Assembly (NCBI RefSeq): GCF_900009135.1
Contig: NZ_LT797710.1
Location: 646,825-710,824, forward strand
Reading direction: 5' to 3'
DNA: 64,000 nucleotides
From: Planktothrix sp. PCC 11201
GTDB lineage: Bacteria; Cyanobacteriota; Cyanobacteriia; Cyanobacteriales; Microcoleaceae
Shown piece by piece: positions 7,927-16,855 of the stretch. A program made the position numbers and the translations under genes. A model generated the notes under the pieces. That model had not been told where the DNA came from and did no database searches. It saw only the letters and a list, made by a program, of their open reading frames with translations. The first letter of the stretch is position 1, and each line of letters starts with the position of its first letter.

Positions 7927-9156
7927 CTACAATTGCGGGATTTGAGTCAATCCTTCTTTGATGGCGGTAATCACCTGATCTTGCTGTTCTGGGGACAGTT
8001 CGGGAAATAGGGGCAAAGATAAGACCTCCTGACAAACCCTTTCCACAATGGGGAGTTGATGGGCTTGATAGCCTAAATTTTGATAAACCGGTTGCTGATG
8101 GAGGGGAATGGGATAATAAATCATAGAACCAATTCCCTGTTCTTGCAGGTAGTTTCGCAGATAATCCCGTCGTTTGAGGGAGGGTAATGGGTAATATTCT
8201 CCTGCTCCCCCTGCTCCCCCTGCTCCCCCTGCTCCCCCTGCTCCCCCTGCCTCCCGGTGCTCTGTTTGTACCCGGATAGTGTATTGATTCCACACACTCT
8301 CGCCAAAGGTAATGTCTTGGGGTGTAATAATTTCAGATAGGGGATAGAGTAACTGATGATACCGTTTGGCGAGGGTGTGCCGTTGTTGATTCCAGGTATC
8401 GAGATAACGCAGTTTGATCCGTAAAATCGCCGCTTGTAGGGCATCTAAACGACTATTAATCCCAATGGTATCCGAACGATAGCGGGTGGATTGACCATGT
8501 TCTTTGATGATTCTCATGGCTTTGGCCAGGGCTGGATCTTGGGTGGTTACGGCCCCACCATCGCCACAGGCGCCTAAGTTTTTCGTGGGGAAGAAACTAA
8601 AACAGCCGATATCTCCGATACTGCCGACTTTTTGCCCTTGCCAAGTGGCCCCGGTAGCCTGGGCGCAGTCTTCAATTACCACTAAATCATGGGATTTTGC
8701 CACGGCCATTAATCGGGTCATGTCCATCGGTTGACCAAATAAATGGACGGGGATAATAGCTTTGGTTTTTTCGGTAACAGCGTTGGGGATTTGTTCAATA
8801 TCGAGATTAAAGGTTGTAGCATCAATATCGACAAATACAGGTGTGGCTCCCACCGCACTGATCATTTCTGCCGTGGCGATAAAGGTAAAGGGGGTGGTAA
8901 TCACTTCATCCCCTGGGCCAATATTCAGGGCGCGGAGGGCCAAAAATAGGGCATCGGTTCCCGAGTTACAGGCAATGGTTTCCCGAACCCCAATATATTC
9001 TCCAAAGTCTTGTTCAAAGGCTTCGACCGTTGAACCTCCAATATAACGACCGGAAGCTAAGACCGCTTGCACACAAGCGCTGACTTCATCCTGAATGGTT
9101 TTGTACTGTAGGCTAAGATCGAGCGGGGGGACTGTATTCACGTTTGACACCACCAA
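7927..9156 (-). CDS. DegT/DnrJ/EryC1/StrS-family PLP aminotransferase
   Basis: This protein of about 409 aa belongs to the sugar aminotransferase family, which transaminates nucleotide-linked keto-sugars for surface polysaccharides or glycosides. Visible motifs are SGTDALFLALRAL (phosphate cradle), VIEDCAQATGA (PLP-ring aspartate) and FSFFPTKNLGACGDGG, which holds the Schiff-base lysine. The C-terminal IYYPIPLHQQPVYQ and LSLPLFPELS patterns are typical. An unusual Gly-Ala run (GGA repeated) is inserted at about residues 302-318, encoded by a 9-bp satellite. It is in frame and falls between two conserved blocks, so the protein is probably still functional. The start is uncertain among TTG 9156, GTG 9153/9150 and GTG 9141. 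No sugar-pathway gene adjoins it, so the substrate is unknown. Confidence 0.86.
   Translation of the reverse strand: MVVSNVNTVPPLDLSLQYKTIQDEVSACVQAVLASGRYIGGSTVEAFEQDFGEYIGVRETIACNSGTDALFLALRALNIGPGDEVITTPFTFIATAEMISAVGATPVFVDIDATTFNLDIEQIPNAVTEKTKAIIPVHLFGQPMDMTRLMAVAKSHDLVVIEDCAQATGATWQGQKVGSIGDIGCFSFFPTKNLGACGDGGAVTTQDPALAKAMRIIKEHGQSTRYRSDTIGINSRLDALQAAILRIKLRYLDTWNQQRHTLAKRYHQLLYPLSEIITPQDITFGESVWNQYTIRVQTEHREAGGAGGAGGAGGAGGAGEYYPLPSLKRRDYLRNYLQEQGIGSMIYYPIPLHQQPVYQNLGYQAHQLPIVERVCQEVLSLPLFPELSPEQQDQVITAIKEGLTQIPQL
8202..8255. repeat. 9-bp tandem repeat (CTGCTCCCC) inside the DegT aminotransferase gene
   Basis: Five perfect copies of CTGCTCCCC run from 8202 to 8246, followed by one degenerate copy (CTGCCTCCC, 8247-8255). 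The unit length is a multiple of three, so copy-number change keeps the reading frame and varies a Gly-Gly-Ala run in the encoded aminotransferase. Confidence 0.9.
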
Positions 9157-9390
9157 GTAAAATTGAAATTGGGTTCGCTACTAGAGGAACGTTTTTTTGA
9201 TTTTCTTAGATTTTACAGACTAGGGTACTTTTCTTTGGACAAATTGCGATCGCAATTGCTGTTATTTTTGCAAAGGGTCAAAGGGTCACGGTTATTCCCT
9301 ATGGTTTTTGGCGATTAAACTGGTAGAATTATTTAGAGTTGAGTCTTAACTCTGTTGCAAAAACTTGCAGTTTATTACATTTATTAACTT

Positions 9391-9741
9391 ATGTCTGAAT
9401 TTCAGGATTTTTTAAGACGAAAAGTTGCCTACGTTGCCATCGGCGAATTCAAACCGGGTAAATTTAAAGAAGCTCAAACATTATTTGAACAAGCGGTAGC
9501 TACCTATAAAGAAGGTTTTCAAGGAGCTTATTTACTTCAAGAACCGGGAACCGATAAGGGAATTGCTCTAATTTTCTGGGAGGATATTGGTGATATGGAT
9601 ACTTCCAATAACCACACCGAAGCCTATGAAGCTATTATGAATGAAATGTCATCCCTATTTGTCAAAGCCCCGACCACATCTTTTTATGAAGTCAATAGTG
9701 CCATTCATTTAGAACAATTGGCTGAATCATTGTTGAAATAA
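9391..9741 (+). CDS. Small hypothetical protein, possible ABM-like alpha/beta barrel domain
   Basis: This 116-aa protein has the pattern AYVAIGEFKPGKFKEAQTLFEQAVATY, then a strand GAYLLQEPG, then GIALIFWEDIGDMD. That beta-alpha-beta layout resembles the dimeric ferredoxin-like fold of antibiotic-biosynthesis-monooxygenase (ABM) and stress-responsive barrel domains. The resemblance is judged by eye and no catalytic residue can be assigned. The protein is cytoplasmic, with no signal peptide. The ATG at 9391 has only a weak A-rich leader. A hairpin terminator follows at 9786-9803. It is divergent from the DegT aminotransferase gene across a 234-base gap that contains a HIP1 octamer and nothing else recognisable. 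Confidence 0.6.
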   Translation: MSEFQDFLRRKVAYVAIGEFKPGKFKEAQTLFEQAVATYKEGFQGAYLLQEPGTDKGIALIFWEDIGDMDTSNNHTEAYEAIMNEMSSLFVKAPTTSFYEVNSAIHLEQLAESLLK

Positions 9742-9785
9742 AACCCTAATCAGTTTCGACAAATTAAAATTTCTACACCCGCACC

Positions 9786-9805
9786 AACCCGCTCAGGCGG
9801 GTTTT
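9786..9805 (+). terminator. Rho-independent-type hairpin
   Basis: AACCCGC at 9786-9792 pairs perfectly with GCGGGTT at 9797-9803 across a TCAG loop, followed by TT. It lies between two convergent genes and could end transcription of both. Confidence 0.65.
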
Positions 9806-9817
9806 GTAGGTTAAATA

Positions 9818-10312
9818 TTACCACCCCATGGTTCCCTGTTCTCCCTTAAATGGGCCCACAATATTTTGAGTAATCCAACCGCCATAAAAATCCCCTGTTT
9901 GGGCTTGAACTAATTCTTCTCCCACATAGCAAGCGTCCATGAAACTAGCATAAAAACTATAATAATTTTGAATATCAATAAATTCAGGAACTGGACTTAA
10001 ATAACTCCAAGCCGCATTAACAGCTTGTTTGTCACCAACCGTAATATTATAATAACTACAAGCTCCTTTCCATTCACACCAACTTCTGCGAGAAGTTTGT
10101 TGTAAATATTCTAATTGAATATCTTCGGGCGGAATATAATATACGGGAGGATGGCTGGTTTCTAAGACTCGTTTTGCTCGTTGGGTTTCTGCTAGAATAA
10201 TCCCATTAAATATTACTTTAATCGGTTGGTTGACATCTTCCAAACGAGGGGGACGGGGATAATCCCAAACGGATTCTTGACCGGGTTCGGGGGGAATGGG
10301 GATAGGTCGCAT
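9818..10312 (-). CDS. DUF427 domain protein
   Basis: This 164-aa protein matches the DUF427 pattern. It has KVIFNGIILAETQRAKRVLE near residues 33-52, then VYYIPPEDIQLEYLQ, then SWCEWKGACSYYNI with two cysteines, and AAWSYLSPVPEF. DUF427 proteins form a small beta-rich fold of unknown biochemical role and are common in cyanobacteria. The last 50 residues (FMDACYVGEELVQAQTGDFY, ending in GTMGW) form the typical cyanobacterial extension. It is convergent with the ABM-like gene. There is no signal peptide. The family call is fairly sure; the function is unknown. Confidence 0.78.
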   Translation of the reverse strand: MRPIPIPPEPGQESVWDYPRPPRLEDVNQPIKVIFNGIILAETQRAKRVLETSHPPVYYIPPEDIQLEYLQQTSRRSWCEWKGACSYYNITVGDKQAVNAAWSYLSPVPEFIDIQNYYSFYASFMDACYVGEELVQAQTGDFYGGWITQNIVGPFKGEQGTMGW

Positions 10313-10480
10313 TCTGATAATGTTTTATGGGTTTTACTGAGTTGTATTTTTACATATTTTAGTGAAAATTTCAAACTGGTTTTTATAGAATACCTAGATT
10401 AAAGAGCGATCGCCCATTCTTGACACAATTCAACCCACTTGCTATAATTACTCAAGGAAGTATTGAGGTTAAAGTCAACA

Positions 10481-10822
10481 ATGATTGCTAATCCTAAACC
10501 TTTAATCAATCTGGTTAATAAAGTTAAATATGAAGTGGGTATAAAAAAACTGCCAAAGGGTAATTATCATGCCTTTGTTTTAGACTATCCGAGTGTACGA
10601 GTAATTGCGAATAGTCAAGATGAAGCGATTAAAGAATTATCTCAGCGGCTCCAAAATTTTTTAAAGTATACGGAAATTATTAATTTAGAAATTGAACTTC
10701 CTAAACGTGAAGATCCTTGGATGAAATTTGCAGGAATGTTTAAAGATGATCCTCTGTTTGATCAAGTTTTAGAAGCTATTCAAGATTATCGCAATGAAAT
10801 TGATGCAGAGGAGGAGGAATAA
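10481..10822 (+). CDS. Antitoxin-like protein with HicB-like fold, partner of the PIN protein
   Basis: This 113-aa protein sits two bases upstream of a PIN-domain toxin gene, the standard antitoxin position. The N-terminal half (VKYEVGIKKLPKGNYHAFVLDYPSVRV, then a helix NSQDEAIKELSQRLQNFL) follows the HicB-like beta-alpha layout. The C-terminal half is acidic and ends in DAEEEE, as is common for toxin-wrapping tails. The ATG at 10481 is preferred over an upstream TTG at 10463. The antitoxin role is inferred from position and composition. A DNA-binding domain is not obvious, so autoregulation is uncertain. Confidence 0.7.
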   Translation: MIANPKPLINLVNKVKYEVGIKKLPKGNYHAFVLDYPSVRVIANSQDEAIKELSQRLQNFLKYTEIINLEIELPKREDPWMKFAGMFKDDPLFDQVLEAIQDYRNEIDAEEEE

Positions 10823-10824
10823 CG

Positions 10825-11244
10825 ATGAATTTATGGGTATTAGATACAGATCACATCTCTTTGTTCCAGAGAGGGAATTCCCAAGTGATAGAGAGACTTA
10901 GTAACATTAACTCTGAGCATCGTGCGGTTACTATTATTACCGTAGAAGAATCACTGAGAGGATGGTTAAAAACAATTAAGGATGCCAAAACAGTTGATAA
11001 GTTAGTAAAAGCCTATGCAGACTTGAAAGAAACAAGAGAGTTTTTCAACACTATTTATGTCCTTGATTTTGATCAAGACGCTGGCAATTATTATACAGAA
11101 TTAAAACGTCAAAAAATTAGGATAGGAACACAAGATTTAAAAATTGCTTCTATTGTCCTATCTCAACAAGCAATTTTAGTCACTCGTAACCGCCAACATT
11201 TTGAAAAAATACCCAATTTATTGATACAAGATTGGACGATTTAA
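10825..11244 (+). CDS. PIN-domain toxin (VapC-like ribonuclease)
   Basis: This 139-aa protein has the PIN fold. The first acidic residue is in LWVLDTDHISLFQRG, a mid-chain acid is in TIITVEESLRGW, and the C-terminal acidic cluster is in RIGTQDLKIASIVL, followed by the strand ILVTRNRQHFEKIPNL. VapC-like PIN toxins cleave RNA, often tRNA or rRNA, when free of antitoxin. The gene is coupled to the upstream antitoxin with two bases between stop and start. Its stop lies 3 bases from the stop of the convergent kinase gene, so the two transcripts must overlap. The catalytic acids appear intact, so it is probably active. Confidence 0.82.
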   Translation: MNLWVLDTDHISLFQRGNSQVIERLSNINSEHRAVTIITVEESLRGWLKTIKDAKTVDKLVKAYADLKETREFFNTIYVLDFDQDAGNYYTELKRQKIRIGTQDLKIASIVLSQQAILVTRNRQHFEKIPNLLIQDWTI

Positions 11245-11247
11245 TCA

Positions 11248-12927
11248 TTAACTTTCTGCAATTCGATCTAAGCGTTCTCGAATAGCCAAATTAAAGAGCG
11301 ATCGCACCGACATCCATAAGCCAAATAGGGATAAAACCAAGACAAAAACCGCCCATCCTTGATAATTTCCAATTAATAAAATCGCTCCAGCAACTAAAGT
11401 AAATCCTGTCCAACAGATATAAATTAAAGTTTTAATCGCTAAATTAATTCGTCTTAAAGCGCGATCGCTTTCCACAGACCTGACCCGAATTTGTAACTCT
11501 CCTTCCTCCAAACGTTCTTCTAAACGACGAATTAACACCTCTGATTTGCTCGGTTGTTGTAATCTAAACTTAATAAAATCTCGCGCCTGTTTTGCTAACT
11601 CTCCGACTAAATTACCCCGTCCTTGAGAAATAGTCAAACTCTTAACAAAAGGTTCGGCGCAAGCAACTAAACTATATTTAGGATCTAAATTTCTCGCCAA
11701 ACCATCTAAAGTAGTTAAAGACTTTAAAATAAACATCATTTGAGCGGGTAAACGGAAAGGTTGTTGCTCAAACATGATATAAATTTCTTCTTTAATTTGA
11801 TTGAACATCTGAAAATCAACAGGTTTTTCCGTAAATTCTTCCAATAAAAACTTAACCATTTTTCTAACAGGTTTCATATCAGATACAGGCTCAATTAATC
11901 CAATATCAACTAAAGTCGTTAACACCACATCGGTATCTTTTTTTAACACGGCAAAAAAGGCTTTAATCATCTGATCCTTAGCCAAGGCTTTTACTTCTGC
12001 CATCATGCCAAAATCATAAAAAATCAAATTTCCATCAACACTAACGGCAATATTTCCCGGGTGAGGGTCAGCTTGGAAAAAACCATCCTGAAGAATTTGT
12101 TTTAAATAACAACAAATCCCCAACTGATTGATCCGTTTAACATCAATTCCATAGGCAATTAATTGATCTCGATCATCAGCTTTAATTCCAGGTAAATATT
12201 GCATCGTTAAAACCTTATGGGTAGTATACTTCCAATAAACTTTAGGAACCAAAATACCCGGATAATTTTTAAAATTTTCTCTAAATCTTTCGGCATTTTT
12301 ACCTTCTTTTATATAATCAATTTCTTGATATAAAATCATAAAAAACTCATTATATAGCTCATCTAAGTTATAAAGTTTTGACCAGCTAAAATGCCGCTGA
12401 CAAAACTGAATGATTCGCCGTACCGCTTGTACATCTAAATCAAATAGTTCTTTTAAACCCGGGCGCTGAACTTTAACAATGACATCCTCGCCCGTGTGCA
12501 GTCTGGCTTTATGAACTTGTCCTAAACTAGCGGCAGCTAGGGGTTGTTCATCAAAATCTCGATATAATGTAAATAAAGAATGACCTAATTCCGCCTCAAT
12601 AATAGCGACGGCTTCATCGGTACTAAAAGCAGGAACTTGATCCTGTAGTTTTTCCAATTCTTCAACATATTCCAGGGGTAAAATATCGGCTCTTGTTGAT
12701 AGAGCTTGTCCTATTTTAATAAAAGTTGGCCCTAACTCTAAGAGAGTTTTAACTAACCAAATGGCTCGTTTTTGTTTCTGTTGATTGGTCTGATTTGCTA
12801 AGGTTTTATCCCACCACAAAAAGAACATAAACGACCCGCAGGCAGTAAATACATCTAATTGTCTCGTCAATGGAGAATATCGAGTTTTTTGCCAACGCAG
12901 GGGTTTAGAATCAATGGGTGTAAGCAT
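11248..12927 (-). CDS. ABC1/UbiB (AarF) family kinase with C-terminal membrane hairpin
   Basis: This 559-aa protein is a second ABC1/UbiB member. KxGQ is in PTFIKIGQALSTRADIL, the Ala-rich loop is AAASLGQVHKARL, the lysine strand is VIVKVQRPG, and the catalytic/metal segments are FFQADPHPGNIA and FYDFGMMAEV. Two hydrophobic segments near residues 505-523 and 525-545 form a C-terminal membrane hairpin, as in UbiB and plastid ABC1K proteins that sit at membranes holding prenyl-quinones. It differs clearly from the paralogue at 6132-7793, so the two are old paralogues and not a recent duplication. The ATG is at 12927. The role in quinone or tocopherol metabolism is family knowledge only. Confidence 0.86.
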   Translation of the reverse strand: MLTPIDSKPLRWQKTRYSPLTRQLDVFTACGSFMFFLWWDKTLANQTNQQKQKRAIWLVKTLLELGPTFIKIGQALSTRADILPLEYVEELEKLQDQVPAFSTDEAVAIIEAELGHSLFTLYRDFDEQPLAAASLGQVHKARLHTGEDVIVKVQRPGLKELFDLDVQAVRRIIQFCQRHFSWSKLYNLDELYNEFFMILYQEIDYIKEGKNAERFRENFKNYPGILVPKVYWKYTTHKVLTMQYLPGIKADDRDQLIAYGIDVKRINQLGICCYLKQILQDGFFQADPHPGNIAVSVDGNLIFYDFGMMAEVKALAKDQMIKAFFAVLKKDTDVVLTTLVDIGLIEPVSDMKPVRKMVKFLLEEFTEKPVDFQMFNQIKEEIYIMFEQQPFRLPAQMMFILKSLTTLDGLARNLDPKYSLVACAEPFVKSLTISQGRGNLVGELAKQARDFIKFRLQQPSKSEVLIRRLEERLEEGELQIRVRSVESDRALRRINLAIKTLIYICWTGFTLVAGAILLIGNYQGWAVFVLVLSLFGLWMSVRSLFNLAIRERLDRIAES

Positions 12928-12992
12928 GGGAAATCTGAGATAAGAATAAATAGAATTTTAATGGTTAGAAATAGGCTTGTATGATCCTAATT

Positions 12993-14639
12993 TCAAGTTT
13001 TAATGGAGAACTTTCGAGCTAAGGCACTGCGAGGTAAAACACGCTGAACTTCTTCAACGGTGGTGGCTCCAGTTGTTACTTTTTCAATAGCGGCAATTCG
13101 GAAGGATAAAAAGCCTGTTTCATGTAAATAACGATGTAATTCTGTCAGAGTTCCTTCATAAATAATTTGACGAATTCGATCATCAACAGCCAATAATTCT
13201 ACAATTGCTTCTCGCCCCGAATAGCCAGAATAAAAACAGTTAGAACAGCCTCGACCTTTGCGCCAACCGTCAGTTTTTACTTCTTTTAATTCTAACCCTA
13301 ACAGGTCTAAATCCGTCGCCGTTGGGCTATAGGATTCCGCGCAGTGGGGGCAAACACGACGGGTTAAACGTTGTCCCACAATTCCTAATAAGGCATCACT
13401 AATTAACCCCGGATCGGGGCCAATATCTTTTAAGCGGGGAATCGCACCAATGGCATCATTTGTATGCAAGGTTGTTAATACTAAATGACCGGTTAATGCA
13501 GCACGAATAGCGGTATCTGCCGTATCTTGATCTCGAATTTCTCCCACCATAATAATATCAGGATCTTGTCGTAAAATAGCGCGTAATCCGGCAGCAAAAG
13601 TCATCCCGGCTCGTTCATGAACTTGGGTTTGAGTAATACCTGATAAGATATATTCAACCGGATCTTCAACGGTGACAACATTAACATTTTCGGTGGCAAC
13701 GGCTAATAAACTATTATAAAGGGTACTGGTTTTTCCTGACCCTGTGGGCCCGGTAAAAATAATCATTCCCTGGGGTTGACAGAGCCAACTTTTATAAATA
13801 TTTAATGTGGTTTCCGAGAAGCCTAAATCCTGTAATCCAGAGAAAGGATTTTCTTGGGGTAATAATCGAATTACAGCCTTTTCACCCCCGACACAGGGCA
13901 GGGTACTAACCCGCATATCAAGGGCAACTTCTAAGTCTTGTCCTGATACATAATTCTCCCCAATTCTGCCATCTTGGGGGCGACGACTTTCGGCAATATC
14001 CATATTTGACATAACTTTAATTGCCACAATAACTTTACGTCCAATATCCGAAGGTAAGAGCGTAATATTGCGAAGTAAACCATCAATTCGATAACGAACT
14101 CTTAAACCCTCCTGGGAAGGTTCTAAATGAATATCACTGGCACGATTTCTTAAAGCTCCTGAAATTAAAGTTTTAATTCGAGTCAGTTGATCTGCGGCTT
14201 TTGATAAATATAATTCGGTGGTTTCACTAACGTTTTCCGATTCTAATTCTCCCGTTAATGGGTTAATTAAGGGGCTGGAAGTAATTCGATGGGGATCGAG
14301 ATGTTGGGCATGATACCAAGCCCGATAACTCTTATCATCAATGGGGATAATTTTAATATCAGAAAAAGTGCGATCGCCCATCAGGGTAAGTGCGTCCATG
14401 GAGACTTCTACCGGACATCCCAAATAATAGCAATTTTGCCATAATAATAAGGGAATGACCGGGGGCAAAATATTTTTATCTGGAAATTCGCGAAAAAATC
14501 TAAAACTAACATCCCGATCCAATAATTTTAGATTCAAAATTTTTTGATCATCGACTAAATTTTTTAATGCTTGTTCACAGGTAATACTCTGATTTCTCAG
14601 TTGTTGCCAAGCGGATAAAACAGGTGTTCTTGCAGTCAT
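12993..14639 (-). CDS. GspE/PilB-family secretion or pilus assembly ATPase
   Basis: This 548-aa ATPase has the complete set of GspE/PilB motifs. Walker A is GPTGSGKTSTLYN, the Asp box is VVTVEDPVEY, Walker B is RQDPDIIMVGEIRD, the His box is TGHLVLTTLHTND, and a tetra-Cys zinc motif is CPHC plus CSNC. The N-terminal domain is shorter than in typical PilB (about 650 aa) and contains an SDIHLEPSQEGLRVRYRIDG segment. Such ATPases power type IV pilus extension or type II-like export at the inner membrane. Many cyanobacteria carry a shorter second PilB-like paralogue, which this may be. No pil genes adjoin it, so the machine it serves is not shown. The start is ATG 14639. Confidence 0.85.
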   Translation of the reverse strand: MTARTPVLSAWQQLRNQSITCEQALKNLVDDQKILNLKLLDRDVSFRFFREFPDKNILPPVIPLLLWQNCYYLGCPVEVSMDALTLMGDRTFSDIKIIPIDDKSYRAWYHAQHLDPHRITSSPLINPLTGELESENVSETTELYLSKAADQLTRIKTLISGALRNRASDIHLEPSQEGLRVRYRIDGLLRNITLLPSDIGRKVIVAIKVMSNMDIAESRRPQDGRIGENYVSGQDLEVALDMRVSTLPCVGGEKAVIRLLPQENPFSGLQDLGFSETTLNIYKSWLCQPQGMIIFTGPTGSGKTSTLYNSLLAVATENVNVVTVEDPVEYILSGITQTQVHERAGMTFAAGLRAILRQDPDIIMVGEIRDQDTADTAIRAALTGHLVLTTLHTNDAIGAIPRLKDIGPDPGLISDALLGIVGQRLTRRVCPHCAESYSPTATDLDLLGLELKEVKTDGWRKGRGCSNCFYSGYSGREAIVELLAVDDRIRQIIYEGTLTELHRYLHETGFLSFRIAAIEKVTTGATTVEEVQRVLPRSALARKFSIKT

Positions 14640-14845
14640 AATAGGTTAACAATAGGATCAATATAATCCGATAGAAAATCGAGTCAATAAATACATCAGT
14701 TATCTAGTATAATTATACAGGTAAAGTATAGATTTTGAACTTAACTCTCCTTAAATCTGTCTTCTTTGTATCGTAAGTACACAATTGACACATAATAGAG
14801 AAGGAACTCCCATCTGACAATGTTATTCGCTCAACGGTTAAGCTT

Positions 14846-16534
14846 ATGAAAAGACGCTCATTTCCTAAGATTTTGGTGATTGGTCTGGTCGTTTTGGGAC
14901 TCCTGGGAATTGGGGGGGTTTATAAATTATCGGGTCAAAACCCGGCTGCTTTAGTCACAGGTAGCACAAAAACAGCACCAGAGGCGGCAATGTTTGTTCC
15001 TCGGACGGCTCCAGCGATGGTTTCATTATTAGTAAATCCCGATCGGTTAGAATCAGTGGGAAAGATTTTAACCTTTTCTCAAAAAAGTAATAATAATCGG
15101 ATTCAACTGAACTCTATTAAAGAAAGTCTTTTAGCAAATACGGGGTTAAATTATGGGCGGGATATTCAACCATGGTTAGGGAATGAAATAACTTGGGCAT
15201 TAATTACTCCCGATCTAGATCGGTTAGCTAATAATGGTCAACAACCTGGATATTTTGTCGCTTTATCAACCCAAAACTCAAAAAAAAGTCAAGAGATTTT
15301 AGATGAATTTTGGCAAAAACAAGTGGGTGCTGGTTTAGATATTATTCAAGATCAATATCGAGGGGTTAAACTCATTTATCGTCGTCCCTTTCAAGGAACA
15401 ATTGATGATGCACCGACTTTAGTTATGGCTACAATTAATGATCGCTTTGTGTTATTTGCCAACTATCCTAAAGTGATGAAAGAAGCCTTAAATACGATAC
15501 AAGCGAATCTCAATTTAAGTCAATCTGAATCCTATCAAAAAGCCTTACAAGAATTAAAACCTGGGGGAGTGGGATTTGGATTTTTTAATTTAGGAGATTG
15601 GCAATTAGTAACTGACCCAACAGACGAATTTGTTGGTCAAAAACCGAGTTTAGCCGTATCTTTAGGGATTAATTCTCAAGGATTATTAGCGGAAACAGCG
15701 TTAATTGCTACCGTAGAGGAAGATACAACCCAACCATCTCCAGCTTTTTCTCAACCCGTAGAAGCATTAAACTATATTAGTTCTAATAGTCCGTTATTAA
15801 TTGCAGGAAAAGACTTAAATCAACTCTGGACAGATTTCTCTGCTATTGTTGCAGCTAATAAACCTTTAGAACAATTTATTACCCAACCCATAGCCGGAAT
15901 TAAAGCTCTATGGGGTTTAGATTTACCTCAAGATATTTTTAGTTGGGTGACAGGAGAATATGCCTTAGCGGTAGTTCCCCATAGTAAGGAAAAATGGGAT
16001 TGGGTGTTTGTAGCAGAACGTCCAGAAAATGCTAATCTAGCCATTGAAAATTTAGATAAAATAGCGACAGAACAAGGCTATAGTTTGGGATCATTTAATC
16101 TTAATAATAATACCCTTTCAGCCTGGACAAAGTTAACCCCTATGGTTTTGGAGAAAAAAGATAAGGCCAAAACTCAAACTAGATTAATTGAAGCCACTGC
16201 AAAAGGAGTACATTCAACCATAGGGAAATATGAAATTTTTACAACTTCTGTAGAAGCAATGGATGAGGTTTTAGGATTGTCAACAACGGAAAATCTGATT
16301 ACTAAAGATCCCGATTTTAAGGCTAGTATTGAAGTTTTACCTCAAATCAATGATGGTTATTTCTATCTCAATTGGCTAACCAGTCGCAATTTCCTGAATC
16401 AACAATTCCCCTTGTTTAAGTTAGTGGAACTTTCAGCTAAACCGTTTTTTGATAATTTGCGATCGTTTACCATTAGTAGTAGTGATCGCGTGGGGAATGT
16501 TCAACACGCAACGGTATTTTTAAGACTGCGTTAG
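14846..16534 (+). CDS. DUF3352 domain protein, membrane-anchored
   Basis: This 562-aa protein has a short basic start (MKRRSFPK) and one hydrophobic segment at about residues 9-24, then a large soluble part. That pattern suggests an N-terminal anchor with the rest outside the cytoplasm. The body (AMFVPRTAPAMVSLLVNPDRL, GRDIQPWLGNEITWAL, PGYFVALSTQNSKKS) follows the DUF3352 pattern widely found in cyanobacteria. Its biochemical role is unknown. A palindromic repeat follows the stop. The upstream 206 bases hold no clear promoter boxes. Confidence 0.75.
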   Translation: MKRRSFPKILVIGLVVLGLLGIGGVYKLSGQNPAALVTGSTKTAPEAAMFVPRTAPAMVSLLVNPDRLESVGKILTFSQKSNNNRIQLNSIKESLLANTGLNYGRDIQPWLGNEITWALITPDLDRLANNGQQPGYFVALSTQNSKKSQEILDEFWQKQVGAGLDIIQDQYRGVKLIYRRPFQGTIDDAPTLVMATINDRFVLFANYPKVMKEALNTIQANLNLSQSESYQKALQELKPGGVGFGFFNLGDWQLVTDPTDEFVGQKPSLAVSLGINSQGLLAETALIATVEEDTTQPSPAFSQPVEALNYISSNSPLLIAGKDLNQLWTDFSAIVAANKPLEQFITQPIAGIKALWGLDLPQDIFSWVTGEYALAVVPHSKEKWDWVFVAERPENANLAIENLDKIATEQGYSLGSFNLNNNTLSAWTKLTPMVLEKKDKAKTQTRLIEATAKGVHSTIGKYEIFTTSVEAMDEVLGLSTTENLITKDPDFKASIEVLPQINDGYFYLNWLTSRNFLNQQFPLFKLVELSAKPFFDNLRSFTISSSDRVGNVQHATVFLRLR

Positions 16535-16542
16535 TTGCTCCC

Positions 16543-16573
16543 AGAAACCCTGTTTCTAAGAAACCGGGTTTCT
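16543..16573. repeat. AGAAACC palindromic repeat
   Basis: AGAAACCC at 16543-16550 and GGGTTTCT at 16566-16573 are exact inverse arms. The intervening bases contain a further GTTTCT/AGAAAC pair, so a long hairpin is possible. It lies between the DUF3352 gene and parD and could act as a terminator or be a dispersed palindrome. Confidence 0.6.
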
Positions 16574-16608
16574 GTCTAAACTGTAAATTTAAAATCAGAG
16601 GTTAAACG

Positions 16609-16854
16609 ATGAACTTACTAAATCTTTCTCTCCCTGAGTCAATTCAAACTTTTGTTGAACAACAAGTTGCTAAAGGAGGTTATGGTAATGCTAACGAGTA
16701 TATCCTAGATTTACTGCGTCAAGAACAAGTAAAAATAGAACGAGTTGAATCTTTATTATTAGAAGGGTTAGAAAGTGGTGAACCGATAGAGTTAACAGAT
16801 GAATGGTGGGATCAAAAACGTTCTCAATTAATACAACATTTTCAACCAGAGTAA
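16609..16854 (+). CDS. parD: ParD-type antitoxin
   Basis: This 81-aa protein has a ribbon-helix-helix start: LNLSLPESIQTFVEQQVAKG, then YGNANEYILDLLRQEQ. Its C-terminal half ends with TDEWWDQKRSQLI, as in ParD/CC2985-family antitoxins that bind DNA as dimers and neutralise ParE. The ATG at 16609 has AGAGG about 10 bases upstream. The partner toxin immediately downstream is truncated, so this antitoxin is orphaned here. It could still repress its own promoter or neutralise a ParE encoded elsewhere. Confidence 0.85.
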   Translation: MNLLNLSLPESIQTFVEQQVAKGGYGNANEYILDLLRQEQVKIERVESLLLEGLESGEPIELTDEWWDQKRSQLIQHFQPE

Positions 16855-16855
16855 T

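Noticed and set aside
8202..8255. Possible CRISPR array
   Set aside because: The copies are contiguous 9-bp units with no unique spacers.
7877..8293. Minus-strand frame with RGS repeats
   Set aside because: It is a frame-shifted shadow of the 9-bp satellite in the DegT gene.
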